Part shown: in pieces, positions 9,109 through 18,532 of the stretch | How positions within the stretch are numbered: position 1 is the stretch's first letter | Layout of the letters: every line of letters begins with the position of its first letter | Made by a program: the position numbers and the translations under genes | Assembly (NCBI GenBank): GCA_016741915.1 | Contig: JACVCS010000002.1 | Location: 27,900-91,899 of the forward strand | Direction of reading: 5' to 3' | DNA from: Phycisphaerales bacterium | GTDB lineage: Bacteria; Planctomycetota; Phycisphaerae; Phycisphaerales; UBA1924 | Length of the DNA stretch: 64,000 bases | Notes under the pieces: model-generated | What the model was told of the DNA's origin: nothing | Database searches by the model: none | Seen by the model: the letters and a program-made list of their open reading frames with translations, nothing else

Positions 9109-9798
9109 TCACTCAAGCGGCGGATACCAGTTCGGCGGCCATTTCTTGCCCTCGTAATCGATGCCACCCCAAGAATCTGCATCCACGCCGAGGGTTTCAA
9201 TCGGGTGAAACCCGCAGTTTGTCAATCGCAGATCACGCGCCATCTGAATGATATCAAAGGTGCAGAAGATTCGGCTGTGCGTCAAAGGATAGACCGAAAA
9301 AACTTGCCAGTTCGATGGCACTGGATCCTCAAAACCCACTCGCAAATCAACCTTTCGATGCTCGATCATTATGCCACATTCAGGACAAGACCGATTGATC
9401 TCGCCATCGATCGGGAAGTTCTTTCTTCGAACACGGTAATGACAGTGTATGTAATAGTAGTTTGGAATCCCCGCACTGACCAGTTTTTCGGGTGCGTTCA
9501 GAATCTTGACCGGGAAAAACGATATACCCTGAACACCAAGCCGAATCAGACCGTCTCTGAACTTTTCGCTGACGATACTGTCGTTAGAGCCGTCAACGAT
9601 GTCGCTCGGGATTCTCCCCCCTGTGAACACGCACGCACCGGGGCCGTTGGGGTACTTAATCTGAGTTCCGCACGTCTTGCAGGTGACCACAACGCAGTTC
9701 CATATCCGGAACTCCAAGCCGTCCATGTGCGGGTATTTTCTTCCAAAGGAGGAATCTCTGCCCCACAACTTGAAATACATCGGCACATCATCTCGCAT
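9109..9798 (-). CDS. Orphan double-CxxC protein, possibly an immunity-type protein
   Basis: A 229-residue soluble protein on the minus strand, inside the insert framed by the duplicated dapL ends. ATG at 9796-9798 was chosen because AAGGGGAGA lies seven bases upstream; an ATG six codons later is possible. It has two zinc-ribbon-like knuckles, CKTCG near residue 43 and CPECG near residue 143, an FRDGL...GVQGISFFPV segment between them, and an acidic, Trp/Pro-rich tail (WGGIDYEGKKWPPNWYPPLE). This order recalls the double-CXXCG proteins described as immunity proteins to Myxococcus Sit toxins, but that is from memory and unconfirmed. GC is clearly lower than in neighbouring genes, which suggests transfer. 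No toxin, integrase or partner gene is adjacent. Confidence 0.65.
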   Translation of the reverse strand: MRDDVPMYFKLWGRDSSFGRKYPHMDGLEFRIWNCVVVTCKTCGTQIKYPNGPGACVFTGGRIPSDIVDGSNDSIVSEKFRDGLIRLGVQGISFFPVKILNAPEKLVSAGIPNYYYIHCHYRVRRKNFPIDGEINRSCPECGIMIEHRKVDLRVGFEDPVPSNWQVFSVYPLTHSRIFCTFDIIQMARDLRLTNCGFHPIETLGVDADSWGGIDYEGKKWPPNWYPPLE

Positions 9799-9876
9799 TG
9801 AGTCTCCCCTTGCTCGCCTCATCCCGGCTATGTTCTTGTAGCTTCGCGTAAAGTGTATCCTCGGACGCAAATCAAC

Positions 9877-10015
9877 CATCGACGAAGCCGCGGTCGTCAC
9901 CGTCCCCGGCGCGGGCTTCGGCCAGCACTGCACCGACTGGTTCCGCGTCAGCCTCACCCGCCAGACCGACCGCCTCGAAGAAGCCATGCGCCGCTTGGCT
10001 TCGCTGAAGTTCTAG
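9877..10015 (+). pseudogene. dapL 3'-end fragment (downstream copy)
   Basis: 139 bp encode 45 residues identical to the DapL C-terminus and end with TAG. There is no upstream dapL sequence, start codon or PLP domain, so it is a remnant. Because the differences from the intact copy are all silent, this fragment must have been part of a functional dapL under selection, in this or a related genome, until recently. It marks the right boundary of the inserted segment. Confidence 0.9.
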
Positions 10016-10202
10016 AAGATTCGCGAAGCGTCTTTGATCCCTTCAGGTGCGTGGCCGACTCGTGCAGCCCTGCACCATGGCCATCCTTGCGCGCAAAGAG
10101 ACGCCCATGCATGTGTACGGCCTGTGGGCCGCGATGAACTTGGCTGTTTCGCACATGAGCCGTGGTACACTGCGCTGGCTTCAAACCGGGGAGGAACTGC
10201 GC

Positions 10203-11501
10203 ATGACCACTTCGACCGTTCGTATCGGCATCACCGCCCTGACCTTGCTCTGCGGCGTAATGATGCCTTCGTTCACGCACGCCACAGCCTTCGCAGAAAG
10301 CGCCGAGCCCGCAGGCGCGGCGGAAGCGACGCCGACGATCGCGCCGACGCCGGAGGCGGTGCGGAAGGCTCTGGGCGTCGAGGCACGCAAGCGCGTGGTT
10401 GAGGCGGTGGAAGAGGCGGTGAAGTCCACGGGGTATCGCGGGGCGGCGTTGGTTGGTGTTGATGGCGAGGCGGTGCTGATGAAGGGCTGGGGGCGGAGGC
10501 TGCCGCCGCCGGCACGCGGGCCCGGGGGCGATCAGATCATTGACAAGGATTCGGTCTTTGAGATCGCGAGCATTTCGAAGGTCATCACGGCGCAGGCGAT
10601 TCTGAAACTCGCGGAGCAGAAGAAACTCTCGCTCGACGACGAGATCGGCGTGTGGCTGCAGCCCGAGATGAAGCCCGACGCCGTACCGGCGAGCTGGAAG
10701 GGCGTGACGATCCGGCACCTGCTCTCGCACAGCAGCGGGCTCGACAACGACACGGGGATCAGCCCGTACAACGAACAAAGCCGGACGGCGGCGGTGAAAA
10801 AGTTCGCACGTTCGGCCGTGCTGACCAAGCCGGGCGAGGCCTTCGCGTACAACAACGCGGCCTACTGCATGCTCGCGGTGATCATCGAACGCGCCTCGGG
10901 TCAGGAGTTCGAACGCTTCATCAAGAGCGAGATCTTCGACCCCGCAGGGATGGCCAGTTCGGCCTTCCCGCCCGGCACGGGGCTCGACGTCAAGCAGCGC
11001 GTGCGGCGCAAGGCCACCGTCACCATGAACGAGCACCCCTGGGGCTGGGGGTACAAAGGCTGCGGCGGCGTGCTGACAACGATGAGCGACCTGCTCGCGT
11101 GGGATAAAGCCGCACGCGAGAACCGCATCATCAGCAAAGCGAGCGAGACGCTCATGCGCACGGGCGTTGTGAAGAACGACACCGAGGAACATGATGAAGA
11201 CGCGATGATCGGCCTTGCATGGTTCATCAGTTCCCACGCAGGTCGAGAGAAACTCACGCACACGGGTGGCAGCTTCGGCGTGCGCTGCGTGATGTTCCGC
11301 TATCCGAACGAAGGGGTCATCATCGTGACGGCGACCGACGACAGCGCCGAGCCGCTCGCGATCGCGCAGGCGGCGGAGGGTGCTCTGCTCGAAGAGTTGT
11401 CCAGGGCGGGGATCAGGGGTCAGGGGCCTTTGAAGCCGAGCGTGACGAAGACGCCTGAAACCCGGCCGACGAAGAACCCGGAGAAGGAACCCGCGAAGTG
11501 A
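10203..11501 (+). CDS. Secreted serine hydrolase, class C beta-lactamase fold
   Basis: A 432-residue protein with a signal peptide (MTTSTVRIGITALTLLCGVM...THATAFA, about 30 residues), so periplasmic or exported. The penicillin-binding/beta-lactamase-related fold is shown by the S-x-x-K motif in SISKVITAQAILKLAEQKK, the Tyr motif YNNAAYCMLAVIIERASGQ, and an H-T-G in HTGGSFG in place of K-T-G. It is likely a D-alanyl peptidase or esterase-type enzyme; a true beta-lactamase is not implied. ATG at 10203 was chosen for the strong GGGGAGGAA site and the signal peptide. A GGTACACT sequence lies 32 bp upstream. The C-terminus is Lys/Pro/Thr-rich. It ends 10 bp from the convergent hybrid kinase gene. 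Confidence 0.88.
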   Translation: MTTSTVRIGITALTLLCGVMMPSFTHATAFAESAEPAGAAEATPTIAPTPEAVRKALGVEARKRVVEAVEEAVKSTGYRGAALVGVDGEAVLMKGWGRRLPPPARGPGGDQIIDKDSVFEIASISKVITAQAILKLAEQKKLSLDDEIGVWLQPEMKPDAVPASWKGVTIRHLLSHSSGLDNDTGISPYNEQSRTAAVKKFARSAVLTKPGEAFAYNNAAYCMLAVIIERASGQEFERFIKSEIFDPAGMASSAFPPGTGLDVKQRVRRKATVTMNEHPWGWGYKGCGGVLTTMSDLLAWDKAARENRIISKASETLMRTGVVKNDTEEHDEDAMIGLAWFISSHAGREKLTHTGGSFGVRCVMFRYPNEGVIIVTATDDSAEPLAIAQAAEGALLEELSRAGIRGQGPLKPSVTKTPETRPTKNPEKEPAK

Positions 11502-11510
11502 ACGCTCGCG

Positions 11511-14500
11511 TCAAGCCGCGGCGCTGGAGGGCGCTTGCGTGTTCGCCGCGCCGGCGCGGGCTTTGTTCAGCAGTGCGGCGATGGCGGTGAGCACCGCCTG
11601 ACGGTCGATGGGCTTTGACGCGTAATCGTCGCAGCCGGCCTCGACGCACTTCTGGCGGTCGTCGGCCATCGCGTGCGCGGTGAGGGCGAGGATGGGGATC
11701 TGGGAACCTTCCTGACGGAGCGTCCGGGCGAGGGTGTACCCGTCCATCTCGGGCATCTGCATGTCGGTGACGAGCAGGTCGAAGGGGTTGCCCGCGGCGA
11801 GGGCGGTGTGGATCTTGTCGAGTGCGATGCGGCCGTTGTCAGCGACTTCGACGGTCAGCCCGGCCTTCTTCAGCACGAAGGAGATGAGGCGTTGGTTGTC
11901 GAGGCCGTCCTCGGCGAGGATGACGCGGCCGGTCAGGTTCGCGATGACGGGTTTGGCGTGTGTGTTGAATGCCGAGGACTGCGTGACGTTGAACGAGGAG
12001 ATATCGCGGGCGTCGGGGAGGGCGATCAGCGGGAGTTCGACGCGGAAGGTCGATCCGACGCCGGGCTCGCTGCGGACGAGTTTGACGCTGCCGCCCATGA
12101 GCGTGGCGAGTCGGCGGCAGATGGTCAGCCCGAGCCCGGTGCCGCCGTGACGGCGCGTGACGCTGGAGTCGGCCTGAGTGAAGGGCGTGAAGAGGCGCTG
12201 CGACTGTTCGGGGGACATGCCCGCGCCGGTGTCGGAGACATCGATATGGAGTATGCGCGGTGCGGAGGCTTCCGCGGGCGTTACGGACGCGAGACGGATG
12301 GCGATGGCGCCCTTCTCGGTGAACTTCGCGGCGTTGCCCAGGAGGTTGGTGAGGATCTGGCGCAGGCGTGTCGGGTCGGACTGGATGCGGTCGGGGATTG
12401 GGGAATCAAAGTGGATCGCGAAATCGATGTTCTTATCCGCGAGGCGCTTGCTGAAGAGCGTGGAGATCTCCGCGAGCATGTCGGGCACGTTGGTGGGGAT
12501 CTGCTCGATGGTCATCTTGCCGGCCTCGATCTTGGAAACGTCGAGGATGTCGTTGATGACGGTGAGCAGGTGAGAACCGGCGGAGCGGATTGTGTCGATG
12601 GTCTGCACGCGGCGCTCGGGGGCCTGGGTGATCTCGCCGTCGGAGCGGAGCAGATCTGCGTAGCCCAGGATCGCCGTCAGCGGTGTGCGGATTTCGTGGG
12701 ACATGTTGGCGAGGAACTCGCTCTTGGCTTTGCTGGCGGCCTCGGCCTGGTTGCGGAGCGCTTCCATCTCGGCGGCGCGGTGGGCGAGTTCGGTTGCCTG
12801 GCGTTCCTTTTCGTCGCGGGCGATGGTGAGGCTGTGGATCAGATCGCGGAGGCGGTCCTGTGCGCGGCGGCGATCGATGACGATCGCGGCGAGGCTCGCG
12901 GTTTCCTGGAGCAGGCGGAGCTGCGGCGGTTTGGGCAGGCAGGGCTTCCGGCAGTAGATGGCCAACGAACCGACGACCTCGCCGTCGCCCGAGACGATCG
13001 GGTGCGACCAGCAGGCCAGGAGCCCGTACTTGAGGGCGGTGGCGGCGAAGTCTTTCCATCGGGGGTCGGTCTGGGTATTCTCGGTGAGGATCGTGGTGTT
13101 GAGCGCGACGGCGGAGCCGCAGGAACCCACGTCGATGCCGTAGCGGATGCCGTCGATGGAGTTGGTGTACTCGGGGGGGAGGCTGGGCCCGGCCGTGTGG
13201 ACGAGTTTGTCGCCTTCGACGAGCAGGACGGAGGCGAGCACCTGTTCGTCCTGTTCTTCGATGATCCGGCAGACGCGCTGGAGGGTTTCGCTGATGGGCT
13301 TGTCGGCGGCGACCATGCCGAGAACTTCGGCGTGCCCGTCGCGCAACTGATCGGCGAGGCGTCGCTGGTTGATATCGGTCTCGATCGCGACGAAGTGCGT
13401 CAGGGTGCCGAAGTCGTCGTAGACCGGGGCGGCGTCGATCTTGACCCAGTAGGGTTCGCCGGACTTGGTGTAGTTGATGGTTTCGACGACGAACGGCCTG
13501 CCTTCGCGGAGGGCCTTGCCCATGGTGGCGCGGGCTTCGGGGTGGGTGCGCGGGCCTTGCAGAACCTCGCCCGGGGTTTTGCCCTTGACTTCGTCGAGTG
13601 TGTAGCCGGTGATCTTGGTGAAGCTGTCGTTGACCCACTTGATCCGTCCGACGGCGTCGGTGATGATGGCGGCGTTGGTGGTTTTCTCGGCGATCAGCGC
13701 CAGGTCACGGGCCTCGCGTTCGCTCTGGGCGAGTTGGGTGCGGGCGTCGTGTGCCTCGGAGACATCCTGGAACGCGCCGTAGATACGAACAACGCGGCCT
13801 TCGATCTGTTCGATGGAGCACTGCGCGCGGACCCAGCGGCGGTTGCCCTTCGCGGTGATGAAGGGCAGTTCAAGATCGAAGGGGATCGCGTCTTCGATTG
13901 CGCGGTCGACGGCGGCGCGGATGACCGGCTGCGCATCGGGCGAGTAGAAACTGATCGCCCGGTCGACAAGGGGAACGGTGTCGTGGGGGAGTTCGTGGAT
14001 GTTGAAGACTTCGCGGGTCCAACTGAGCACCCCGGTGCGGAGATCGAGTTCCCAGCCGCCGATGTGGGCGATTTCGCCCGTCTGCTCCTGGAGGGTGGTC
14101 ATCCGGCGGACCTGATCCTCGGCGAGCTTGCGTTTGGTGATGTCGGAGCGGATGGAGACGAGTCGGGTGATTTTGCCGTCGGCGGCTTTGAAGGGGACGA
14201 TGGTTGTATCGACCCAGTAGATTGAGCCGTCTTTCGCGCGGTTGCGGACTTCGCCTTGCCAGACGTTGCCAGCGGAGACGGTCCGCCAGAGGTCCACCCA
14301 GAACTGCTTGGGGTGGTGGCCGGAGTTGATGATGCGGTGGTTCTTGCCGAGGAGTTCTTCGCGTGAGTAGCCGCTGATCTGGCAGAAGCGGTCGTTGGCG
14401 AAGATGATGTTGCCTTTGTTGTCGGTGACGGCGACGATGGTGGCCTGGTCGATGGCGAGCTTGTAGCAGTCGAGCTCGGCGAGTGCGGCCTCGGACTCGA

Positions 14501-16403
14501 GTCGGGCGCTTTCGGCGGCGGCGCTGCGGGCCTGAAGCTCGGTGTTGAAAGCCCGGGCGTCGGCCAGCGCGGATGCGCGGCTCTTGCCGAGCCTCCACGC
14601 GGCGGCGCCGAGACCGGTCGTCAGCACGAAGCCGACGATCCCGATCATCGTGGGCGTGGCGCGATCGATGGAGGCGGTGAACCTTGGTGTGGAGAAGACG
14701 TTGAGCGTCCATTGAGCGCCCGCGACGTTGACCGTATGACGCGCCGCGTAGCTCGGGCCTGAGGGATCAGATCGGCGAGCGGCGTAGATCAGCGCGTTCG
14801 GGCGCGTGTCTGAGGCGATGTACAGGTCCGCGTCGGCGTAACCCGATGTGATCGACTCGGCGTGGGCCAGGAGATCACCCACGGCGACCGGGGAGAAGAC
14901 AAACCCGGGCAGCATCCCCGGCGTGCTGAGCGTCACGAAGGGGGGCTTGGCACCCTTGAAGACCGGCAGCAGAAGAACGAAGTAGGTGGAGTTCGGATCC
15001 TGCTCGTCGAGGCGATGGACACGCGTCACGTAGAGGTGATCGCTCATGGCCGCGAGGTAGAGCGAATCATCGAACTTCGGCATCGACACGCAGGTGAACC
15101 GCGGAAGTGGCGTTTCATCGTGATGGAAGTACTTCGGGATGACGTGATCCGCGGTCGAGGGGTCGAAGATGAACTTTGGTGCGATGTAGCCCACCGCGGA
15201 GAACGGTCGCGAGGAGTTGCCTGTGGATTGTGAGGAGACGAAACGGTGGAACTCGCCCGGGTCGACGGTGTTGCTGGCAAGGAACAGCGCGCGTGTGGCG
15301 TGGAGCGAAGCGACGTGGGCGTCGATGCGACGCTGCACCTCGTGCACCAGCATGACCGATTCTCGGCGGAACTGGTCCTCGGCGCGATCGACGATGGCGC
15401 GGTACGACGCCCACACCGCGGTGTATGTCAGCACGGCGCCGAAGAAGATCATCGCGGCGATGGCGCCGGCGAAGGGGATGATCTGGCGGAGTTCGATACG
15501 GTTGAACTGGACCAGGTTCGCGGCGAAATGACGGCGTGCGCCGTGGGTCGTCAGGCAGCCGGCGATCGAGAGCAGAAGGAAAGCGCCGGCGGAGTGAACG
15601 GGGACAGTGGAGAAGATGCCGCCGTGGCTGGAGTTCAGAGCGTGGATGATGAACCAGACCGCGCAGAACGCCGCAAGGATGGTGCTGAAGGCGAACGCGA
15701 TGAACGCCGGGAGGAAGTACGCCAACCCGAGCAGAACGGTGCAGATGCCGAGCGTGGTCAGGCAGGTGGCCTTCAGAACGCTGGGGGGTGCGGGGAGCGG
15801 GAACTCGGGCGGGAGGTCGATGATGCCGAAGAGGGTTTGGTTGAGCCCGAAGCCCGGACTGAGGGCCGGGTTGATGAGGCAGGAGAGGCCATCGATTGTG
15901 CAGAGCGTGCCGAGGATGACGGCGGCGGTGCTGACGGGCGAGCGGCTGGTGCGGAGAGCGTAGAGGGTGACGGCCGTGGCGGAAAGGACCAACGCGATGG
16001 CGGTCATGGGCTGCATGGGCGGAAGGCCCGGCAGCAGCGAGCACATGTGCGGCTCGCGGAAGATCCAGCCGGTCAGCACTGTCACGGCGGCGAGCGCCAC
16101 CGTGCCCGCGGCGAGACAGACGCCCAGGTTGGCCCAGATGTGATCAAAGTGCTGGCGGACGGCGCGGTCGGTGATGACCTGTGCGGTGGCGTCGGCACGC
16201 GTGTCCGCTTCGGCACCGGGCGCGGGGCGCGCAAGCGGGATGATGAGCGTCAGCAGCAAAGCCGCGGCGACGATGGCGGGGATGAAGGTTGAGATGGTGA
16301 AAGTCGGAGAAACCAGCCCCGCGGTGGTGAAGATGAAGGCGACACACACGAGCGTGAGCACGAGTGCGCGGAGGCGGGCCGTTCTGAGTGATGGGTGGTG
16401 CAT
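11511..16403 (-). CDS. Hybrid sensor histidine kinase (CHASE, multiple PAS, GAF, HisKA, HATPase, REC)
   Basis: A 1630-residue membrane-anchored sensor. Residues 1-340 hold several membrane helices. A CHASE-like extracytoplasmic sensor covers about 345-560 ([20 protein letters not shown]), then a membrane helix near 595. Three PAS/PAC units follow ([20 protein letters not shown]; the segment with [40 protein letters not shown]), then a GAF domain at about 1040-1190. HisKA has its phospho-histidine in [13 protein letters not shown] near residue 1235. The HATPase has [16 protein letters not shown] N box, DTGAGM and GTGLGL. A C-terminal receiver has its aspartate in [14 protein letters not shown] near 1546. 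Intramolecular relay is expected, with output through an unlinked partner, since no response regulator gene is nearby. The signal is unknown. Confidence 0.93.
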   Translation of the reverse strand: MHHPSLRTARLRALVLTLVCVAFIFTTAGLVSPTFTISTFIPAIVAAALLLTLIIPLARPAPGAEADTRADATAQVITDRAVRQHFDHIWANLGVCLAAGTVALAAVTVLTGWIFREPHMCSLLPGLPPMQPMTAIALVLSATAVTLYALRTSRSPVSTAAVILGTLCTIDGLSCLINPALSPGFGLNQTLFGIIDLPPEFPLPAPPSVLKATCLTTLGICTVLLGLAYFLPAFIAFAFSTILAAFCAVWFIIHALNSSHGGIFSTVPVHSAGAFLLLSIAGCLTTHGARRHFAANLVQFNRIELRQIIPFAGAIAAMIFFGAVLTYTAVWASYRAIVDRAEDQFRRESVMLVHEVQRRIDAHVASLHATRALFLASNTVDPGEFHRFVSSQSTGNSSRPFSAVGYIAPKFIFDPSTADHVIPKYFHHDETPLPRFTCVSMPKFDDSLYLAAMSDHLYVTRVHRLDEQDPNSTYFVLLLPVFKGAKPPFVTLSTPGMLPGFVFSPVAVGDLLAHAESITSGYADADLYIASDTRPNALIYAARRSDPSGPSYAARHTVNVAGAQWTLNVFSTPRFTASIDRATPTMIGIVGFVLTTGLGAAAWRLGKSRASALADARAFNTELQARSAAAESARLESEAALAELDCYKLAIDQATIVAVTDNKGNIIFANDRFCQISGYSREELLGKNHRIINSGHHPKQFWVDLWRTVSAGNVWQGEVRNRAKDGSIYWVDTTIVPFKAADGKITRLVSIRSDITKRKLAEDQVRRMTTLQEQTGEIAHIGGWELDLRTGVLSWTREVFNIHELPHDTVPLVDRAISFYSPDAQPVIRAAVDRAIEDAIPFDLELPFITAKGNRRWVRAQCSIEQIEGRVVRIYGAFQDVSEAHDARTQLAQSEREARDLALIAEKTTNAAIITDAVGRIKWVNDSFTKITGYTLDEVKGKTPGEVLQGPRTHPEARATMGKALREGRPFVVETINYTKSGEPYWVKIDAAPVYDDFGTLTHFVAIETDINQRRLADQLRDGHAEVLGMVAADKPISETLQRVCRIIEEQDEQVLASVLLVEGDKLVHTAGPSLPPEYTNSIDGIRYGIDVGSCGSAVALNTTILTENTQTDPRWKDFAATALKYGLLACWSHPIVSGDGEVVGSLAIYCRKPCLPKPPQLRLLQETASLAAIVIDRRRAQDRLRDLIHSLTIARDEKERQATELAHRAAEMEALRNQAEAASKAKSEFLANMSHEIRTPLTAILGYADLLRSDGEITQAPERRVQTIDTIRSAGSHLLTVINDILDVSKIEAGKMTIEQIPTNVPDMLAEISTLFSKRLADKNIDFAIHFDSPIPDRIQSDPTRLRQILTNLLGNAAKFTEKGAIAIRLASVTPAEASAPRILHIDVSDTGAGMSPEQSQRLFTPFTQADSSVTRRHGGTGLGLTICRRLATLMGGSVKLVRSEPGVGSTFRVELPLIALPDARDISSFNVTQSSAFNTHAKPVIANLTGRVILAEDGLDNQRLISFVLKKAGLTVEVADNGRIALDKIHTALAAGNPFDLLVTDMQMPEMDGYTLARTLRQEGSQIPILALTAHAMADDRQKCVEAGCDDYASKPIDRQAVLTAIAALLNKARAGAANTQAPSSAAA

Positions 16404-16599
16404 CGTTCAATCCGCAACCGCTGCGGCGGTTTCGACCGAGGAAAACCCGGTACCGAGAACAACATCGGCGGAACGAAGGTGGTTCTGGAGTGGATGATCG
16501 GAGATCACCCGAACCGTTCGAAACGGGTCGAGACCGCAATGGGCGGTCAAACGGATGTATGAAGTTTGGATTTGTGTTGGGTATCTCGGCTTTCGCATG
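16404..16599. other. Intergenic leader of the hybrid kinase
   Basis: About 200 bp between the kinase start and the terminator of the pdh operon. It must contain the kinase promoter; I recognise no clear -35/-10 pair, operator or small gene. Confidence 0.4.
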
Positions 16600-16636
16600 C
16601 TAAAACAAAGCACCCACGCGTGGGGTGCGTGGGTGC
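16600..16636 (-). terminator. Rho-independent terminator of the pdh operon
   Basis: Perfect 10-bp arms GCACCCACGC / GCGTGGGTGC are followed, on the minus strand, by TTTGTTTTAG. It lies about 80 bp beyond the pdhC stop. Confidence 0.88.
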
Positions 16637-16715
16637 GGTCGAAAGGGCTCTGGATGTGTGGGCCAGTGGTTTTTACGGGGCTCGAAACCGGGTAAAACGC
16701 CAGCACGGCTGGGGT

Positions 16716-18068
16716 TTATACCAGGAGCGTGGCGGGCGTTTCGAGCATCTGCTTGACCGTGGCGAGGTATTGAGCGGCCATGGCGCCGTCGATGATGCGG
16801 TGGTCGCTGGACATGGTCATCTGCATTTCGTGACCGATAACCAGTTCGTCCTTGCCGTTGACCGTCTGGACGACGGGCTTCTTCACCGCGGCGCCGACGG
16901 CGAGGATGGCGGCGTTGGGCGGGTTGATGATGGCGGTGAAGTGTTCAACGCCGAACATGCCCAGGTTGCTAATGGTGAAGGTGCTGTCGCCCATCTCGTC
17001 GATGGTCAGGCCCTTGGTGCGGGCCTTGTCGGCGAGGGATTTGGTTTCGCTGGAGATGAGGCGGAGGCCCTTGCTGTCCGCAGAGCGGATGGTGGCGACG
17101 ACGAGCCCGCCGCCTTTTTCGGGCGGGAGGCTGATGGCGACGCCGACGTTGACGTGATCGAGGAGCTGGATGGATTCCTGACCCTTCGCGCCGACCCAGC
17201 GCGAGTTGACGTACGGGTGCTGGTGCATCGCCAGGGCGCAGGCGCGGACGAGGAAGTCGTTGACGCTGAGCTTCACACCCTGCGGCGAGAGTTGGTCGTT
17301 GAGCTGCTGACGAAGGGCAAGCAGAGCGTCCATCCGCACGGCGACGGTGACCTGGTAATGCGGGATGGTGGTCTTGCTCTCGACAAGGCGTGCGGCGATG
17401 GTGCGGCGCATGTTCGAGAGGGGCTGCGTCTCGGCGCGGAGGGTGCCGGGCGTGTGGACGAAAGCGGAACCCGGCACGACGGCGGCGGCGGCGGGGTGGG
17501 CCGGCGCGGTGCGCTGCGGCGCGGGCGATGAAGTTGCCGGGGCGGCCGCGGGCGTGCTCGAAGTGCTGGAAGCGATGAAGGCTTCGACGTCTTTGCGGAC
17601 GATGCGACCCGAGGGGCCCGAGCCTGAGAGGCGGGAGAGGTCAACGCCCGTGTCGGCGGCGATCTTTCGGGCGAGGGGCGAGGCGAAGATGCGCTCGGAG
17701 GTGTGGCCGTTGGAGGCGTGTGCGGGTGCGTCGAGGACGGCGGTGGAGGAGGAGGCGGAGGACGAGCCGACGGCGTTGGCGGCGGCGGCTTTGCTCGCGC
17801 TGCCCTTCACCTCGGCGCCGCCCGTGCCACCTTCCCACGAGAGGATGAGGGTGCCGACGGGGACGGGCTGGCCTTCCTTGACGTTGAGCTCGGCGATGGT
17901 GCCGTCCTCGAAGGTTTGGAGTTCCATGGTGGCTTTGTCGGTCTCGATGTCGGCGATGACGTCACCAGACTTGACCTTCTGGCCGGGCTTGGCGTGCCAC
18001 TTGATGATGGTTCCGACTTCCATGGTGTCGGAGAGGCGGGGCATGGTCAGATTCTTGGGCACGATCAT
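16716..18068 (-). CDS. pdhC: Pyruvate dehydrogenase E2, dihydrolipoamide acetyltransferase
   Basis: A 450-residue E2 core subunit that transfers acetyl from lipoyl-lysine to CoA. The N-terminal lipoyl domain (1-80) has the modified lysine K45 in IETDKATMEL. An Ala/Ser-rich hinge follows, then a peripheral-subunit-binding domain (FASPLARKIAADTGVDLSRL near 115-150). A second hinge leads to the catalytic acetyltransferase domain (about 215-450), whose active-site signature SSDHRIIDGAMAAQYL is near the C-terminus. ATG at 18068 was preferred over an upstream in-frame ATG that lies inside the repeat of the adjacent mobile unit. It is the last gene of the pdhA-pdhB-pdhC operon. No E3 gene is nearby, so lipoamide dehydrogenase must come from elsewhere. 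Confidence 0.94.
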   Translation of the reverse strand: MIVPKNLTMPRLSDTMEVGTIIKWHAKPGQKVKSGDVIADIETDKATMELQTFEDGTIAELNVKEGQPVPVGTLILSWEGGTGGAEVKGSASKAAAANAVGSSSASSSTAVLDAPAHASNGHTSERIFASPLARKIAADTGVDLSRLSGSGPSGRIVRKDVEAFIASSTSSTPAAAPATSSPAPQRTAPAHPAAAAVVPGSAFVHTPGTLRAETQPLSNMRRTIAARLVESKTTIPHYQVTVAVRMDALLALRQQLNDQLSPQGVKLSVNDFLVRACALAMHQHPYVNSRWVGAKGQESIQLLDHVNVGVAISLPPEKGGGLVVATIRSADSKGLRLISSETKSLADKARTKGLTIDEMGDSTFTISNLGMFGVEHFTAIINPPNAAILAVGAAVKKPVVQTVNGKDELVIGHEMQMTMSSDHRIIDGAMAAQYLATVKQMLETPATLLV

Positions 18069-18078
18069 TCTCCACATA

Positions 18079-18107
18079 GCACATGGCACAGGGCCACATG
18101 GCACATT
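18079..18107 (+). repeat. Left inverted repeat of the IVS-like unit
   Basis: 29 bp built from heptamer-like subunits (GCACATG, GCACAGG, GCCACATG, GCACATT). It pairs with 18500-18528 at 25 of 29 positions. The stop codon of the four-helix gene overlaps its inner edge. Confidence 0.85.
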
Positions 18108-18517
18108 CAAACTTGTTTCTTCGCACCAACGGCGGTCTTACGGGTACGGGTGATCATTGCACCGAACATCTTCTTGAGTTGGAGTGCTTCCTGCAACAGG
18201 GGATCAAGGCGGTCCTGCTGAATCCACTCTCGCATCACGCACAGTTCAAGCCAGAATCGCGTCTCGTTGAGTTCCTTGATCACGATGCCAAGCGTCTTCG
18301 CAAAATCGGCTCTGCTCATTGCCTCATCGGCTTCGTAGAGGTTCGCCCCGACGCTGCAGCCGCTGGCGGTCAGTTGGTCAAGCAATCGGCGGGAACGGCC
18401 TTGACTTTCGAGGGTCTCCACAACGTGCAGCACCCTGTTGGCGAACGTGCGGACGCGGGTCAGTGTGTCTGCTCGCAATCTGCCCAAGATGCTGTCTCCG
18501 ATGTGCTCTGTGGCCAT
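18107..18517 (-). CDS. Four-helix bundle protein (S23 / 23S rRNA IVS-encoded protein family)
   Basis: A 136-residue all-helical protein. Signature segments are RVRTFANRVLHVVETL, RLLDQLTASGCSVGANLYEA (the S-x-G-x-N-x-x-E-A pattern), SRADFAKTLGIVIKELNETR and WLELCVMREWI, all typical of the PF05635-like four-helix family found in rRNA intervening sequences and, as Avd, in diversity-generating retroelements. No reverse transcriptase or variable repeat is present here. The ATG (18515-18517) lies inside the right inverted repeat, so a stem formed by the two ends would mask the initiation region. The family is thought to bind nucleic acid; its molecular function is not established. Confidence 0.88.
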   Translation of the reverse strand: MATEHIGDSILGRLRADTLTRVRTFANRVLHVVETLESQGRSRRLLDQLTASGCSVGANLYEADEAMSRADFAKTLGIVIKELNETRFWLELCVMREWIQQDRLDPLLQEALQLKKMFGAMITRTRKTAVGAKKQV

Positions 18518-18528
18518 GTGCCATGTGC
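18500..18528 (-). repeat. Right inverted repeat of the IVS-like unit
   Basis: The reverse complement matches the left repeat, with GCACATGGCACA intact at the outer end. It begins five bases downstream of the pdhB stop codon and contains the start codon of the four-helix gene. Confidence 0.85.
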
Positions 18529-18532
18529 GGTG

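Larger units (their letters stand above)
18079..18528 (-). mobile_element. IVS-like unit: inverted-repeat-bounded four-helix-bundle gene inside the pdh operon
   Basis: A 450-bp unit lies between the pdhB stop (5 bp away) and the pdhC start (10 bp away). Its ends are 29-bp imperfect inverted repeats (18079-18107 and 18500-18528; four mismatches) sharing GCACATGGCACANGGCCACA. The encoded protein fills almost the entire unit. This is the layout of bacterial 23S rRNA intervening sequences, which encode S23/IVP four-helix proteins and are bounded by pairing ends. Here the site is a protein operon. I found no target-site duplication. Mobility is inferred from structure. Confidence 0.6.

Noticed and set aside
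11673..14225. 850-codon open frame opposite the hybrid kinase
   Set aside because: Gly/Val/Asp-rich shadow of the histidine kinase; no start region or family signature.
18107..18517. Diversity-generating retroelement accessory gene (Avd)
   Set aside because: The fold family is shared, but there is no reverse transcriptase, template repeat or variable repeat nearby.
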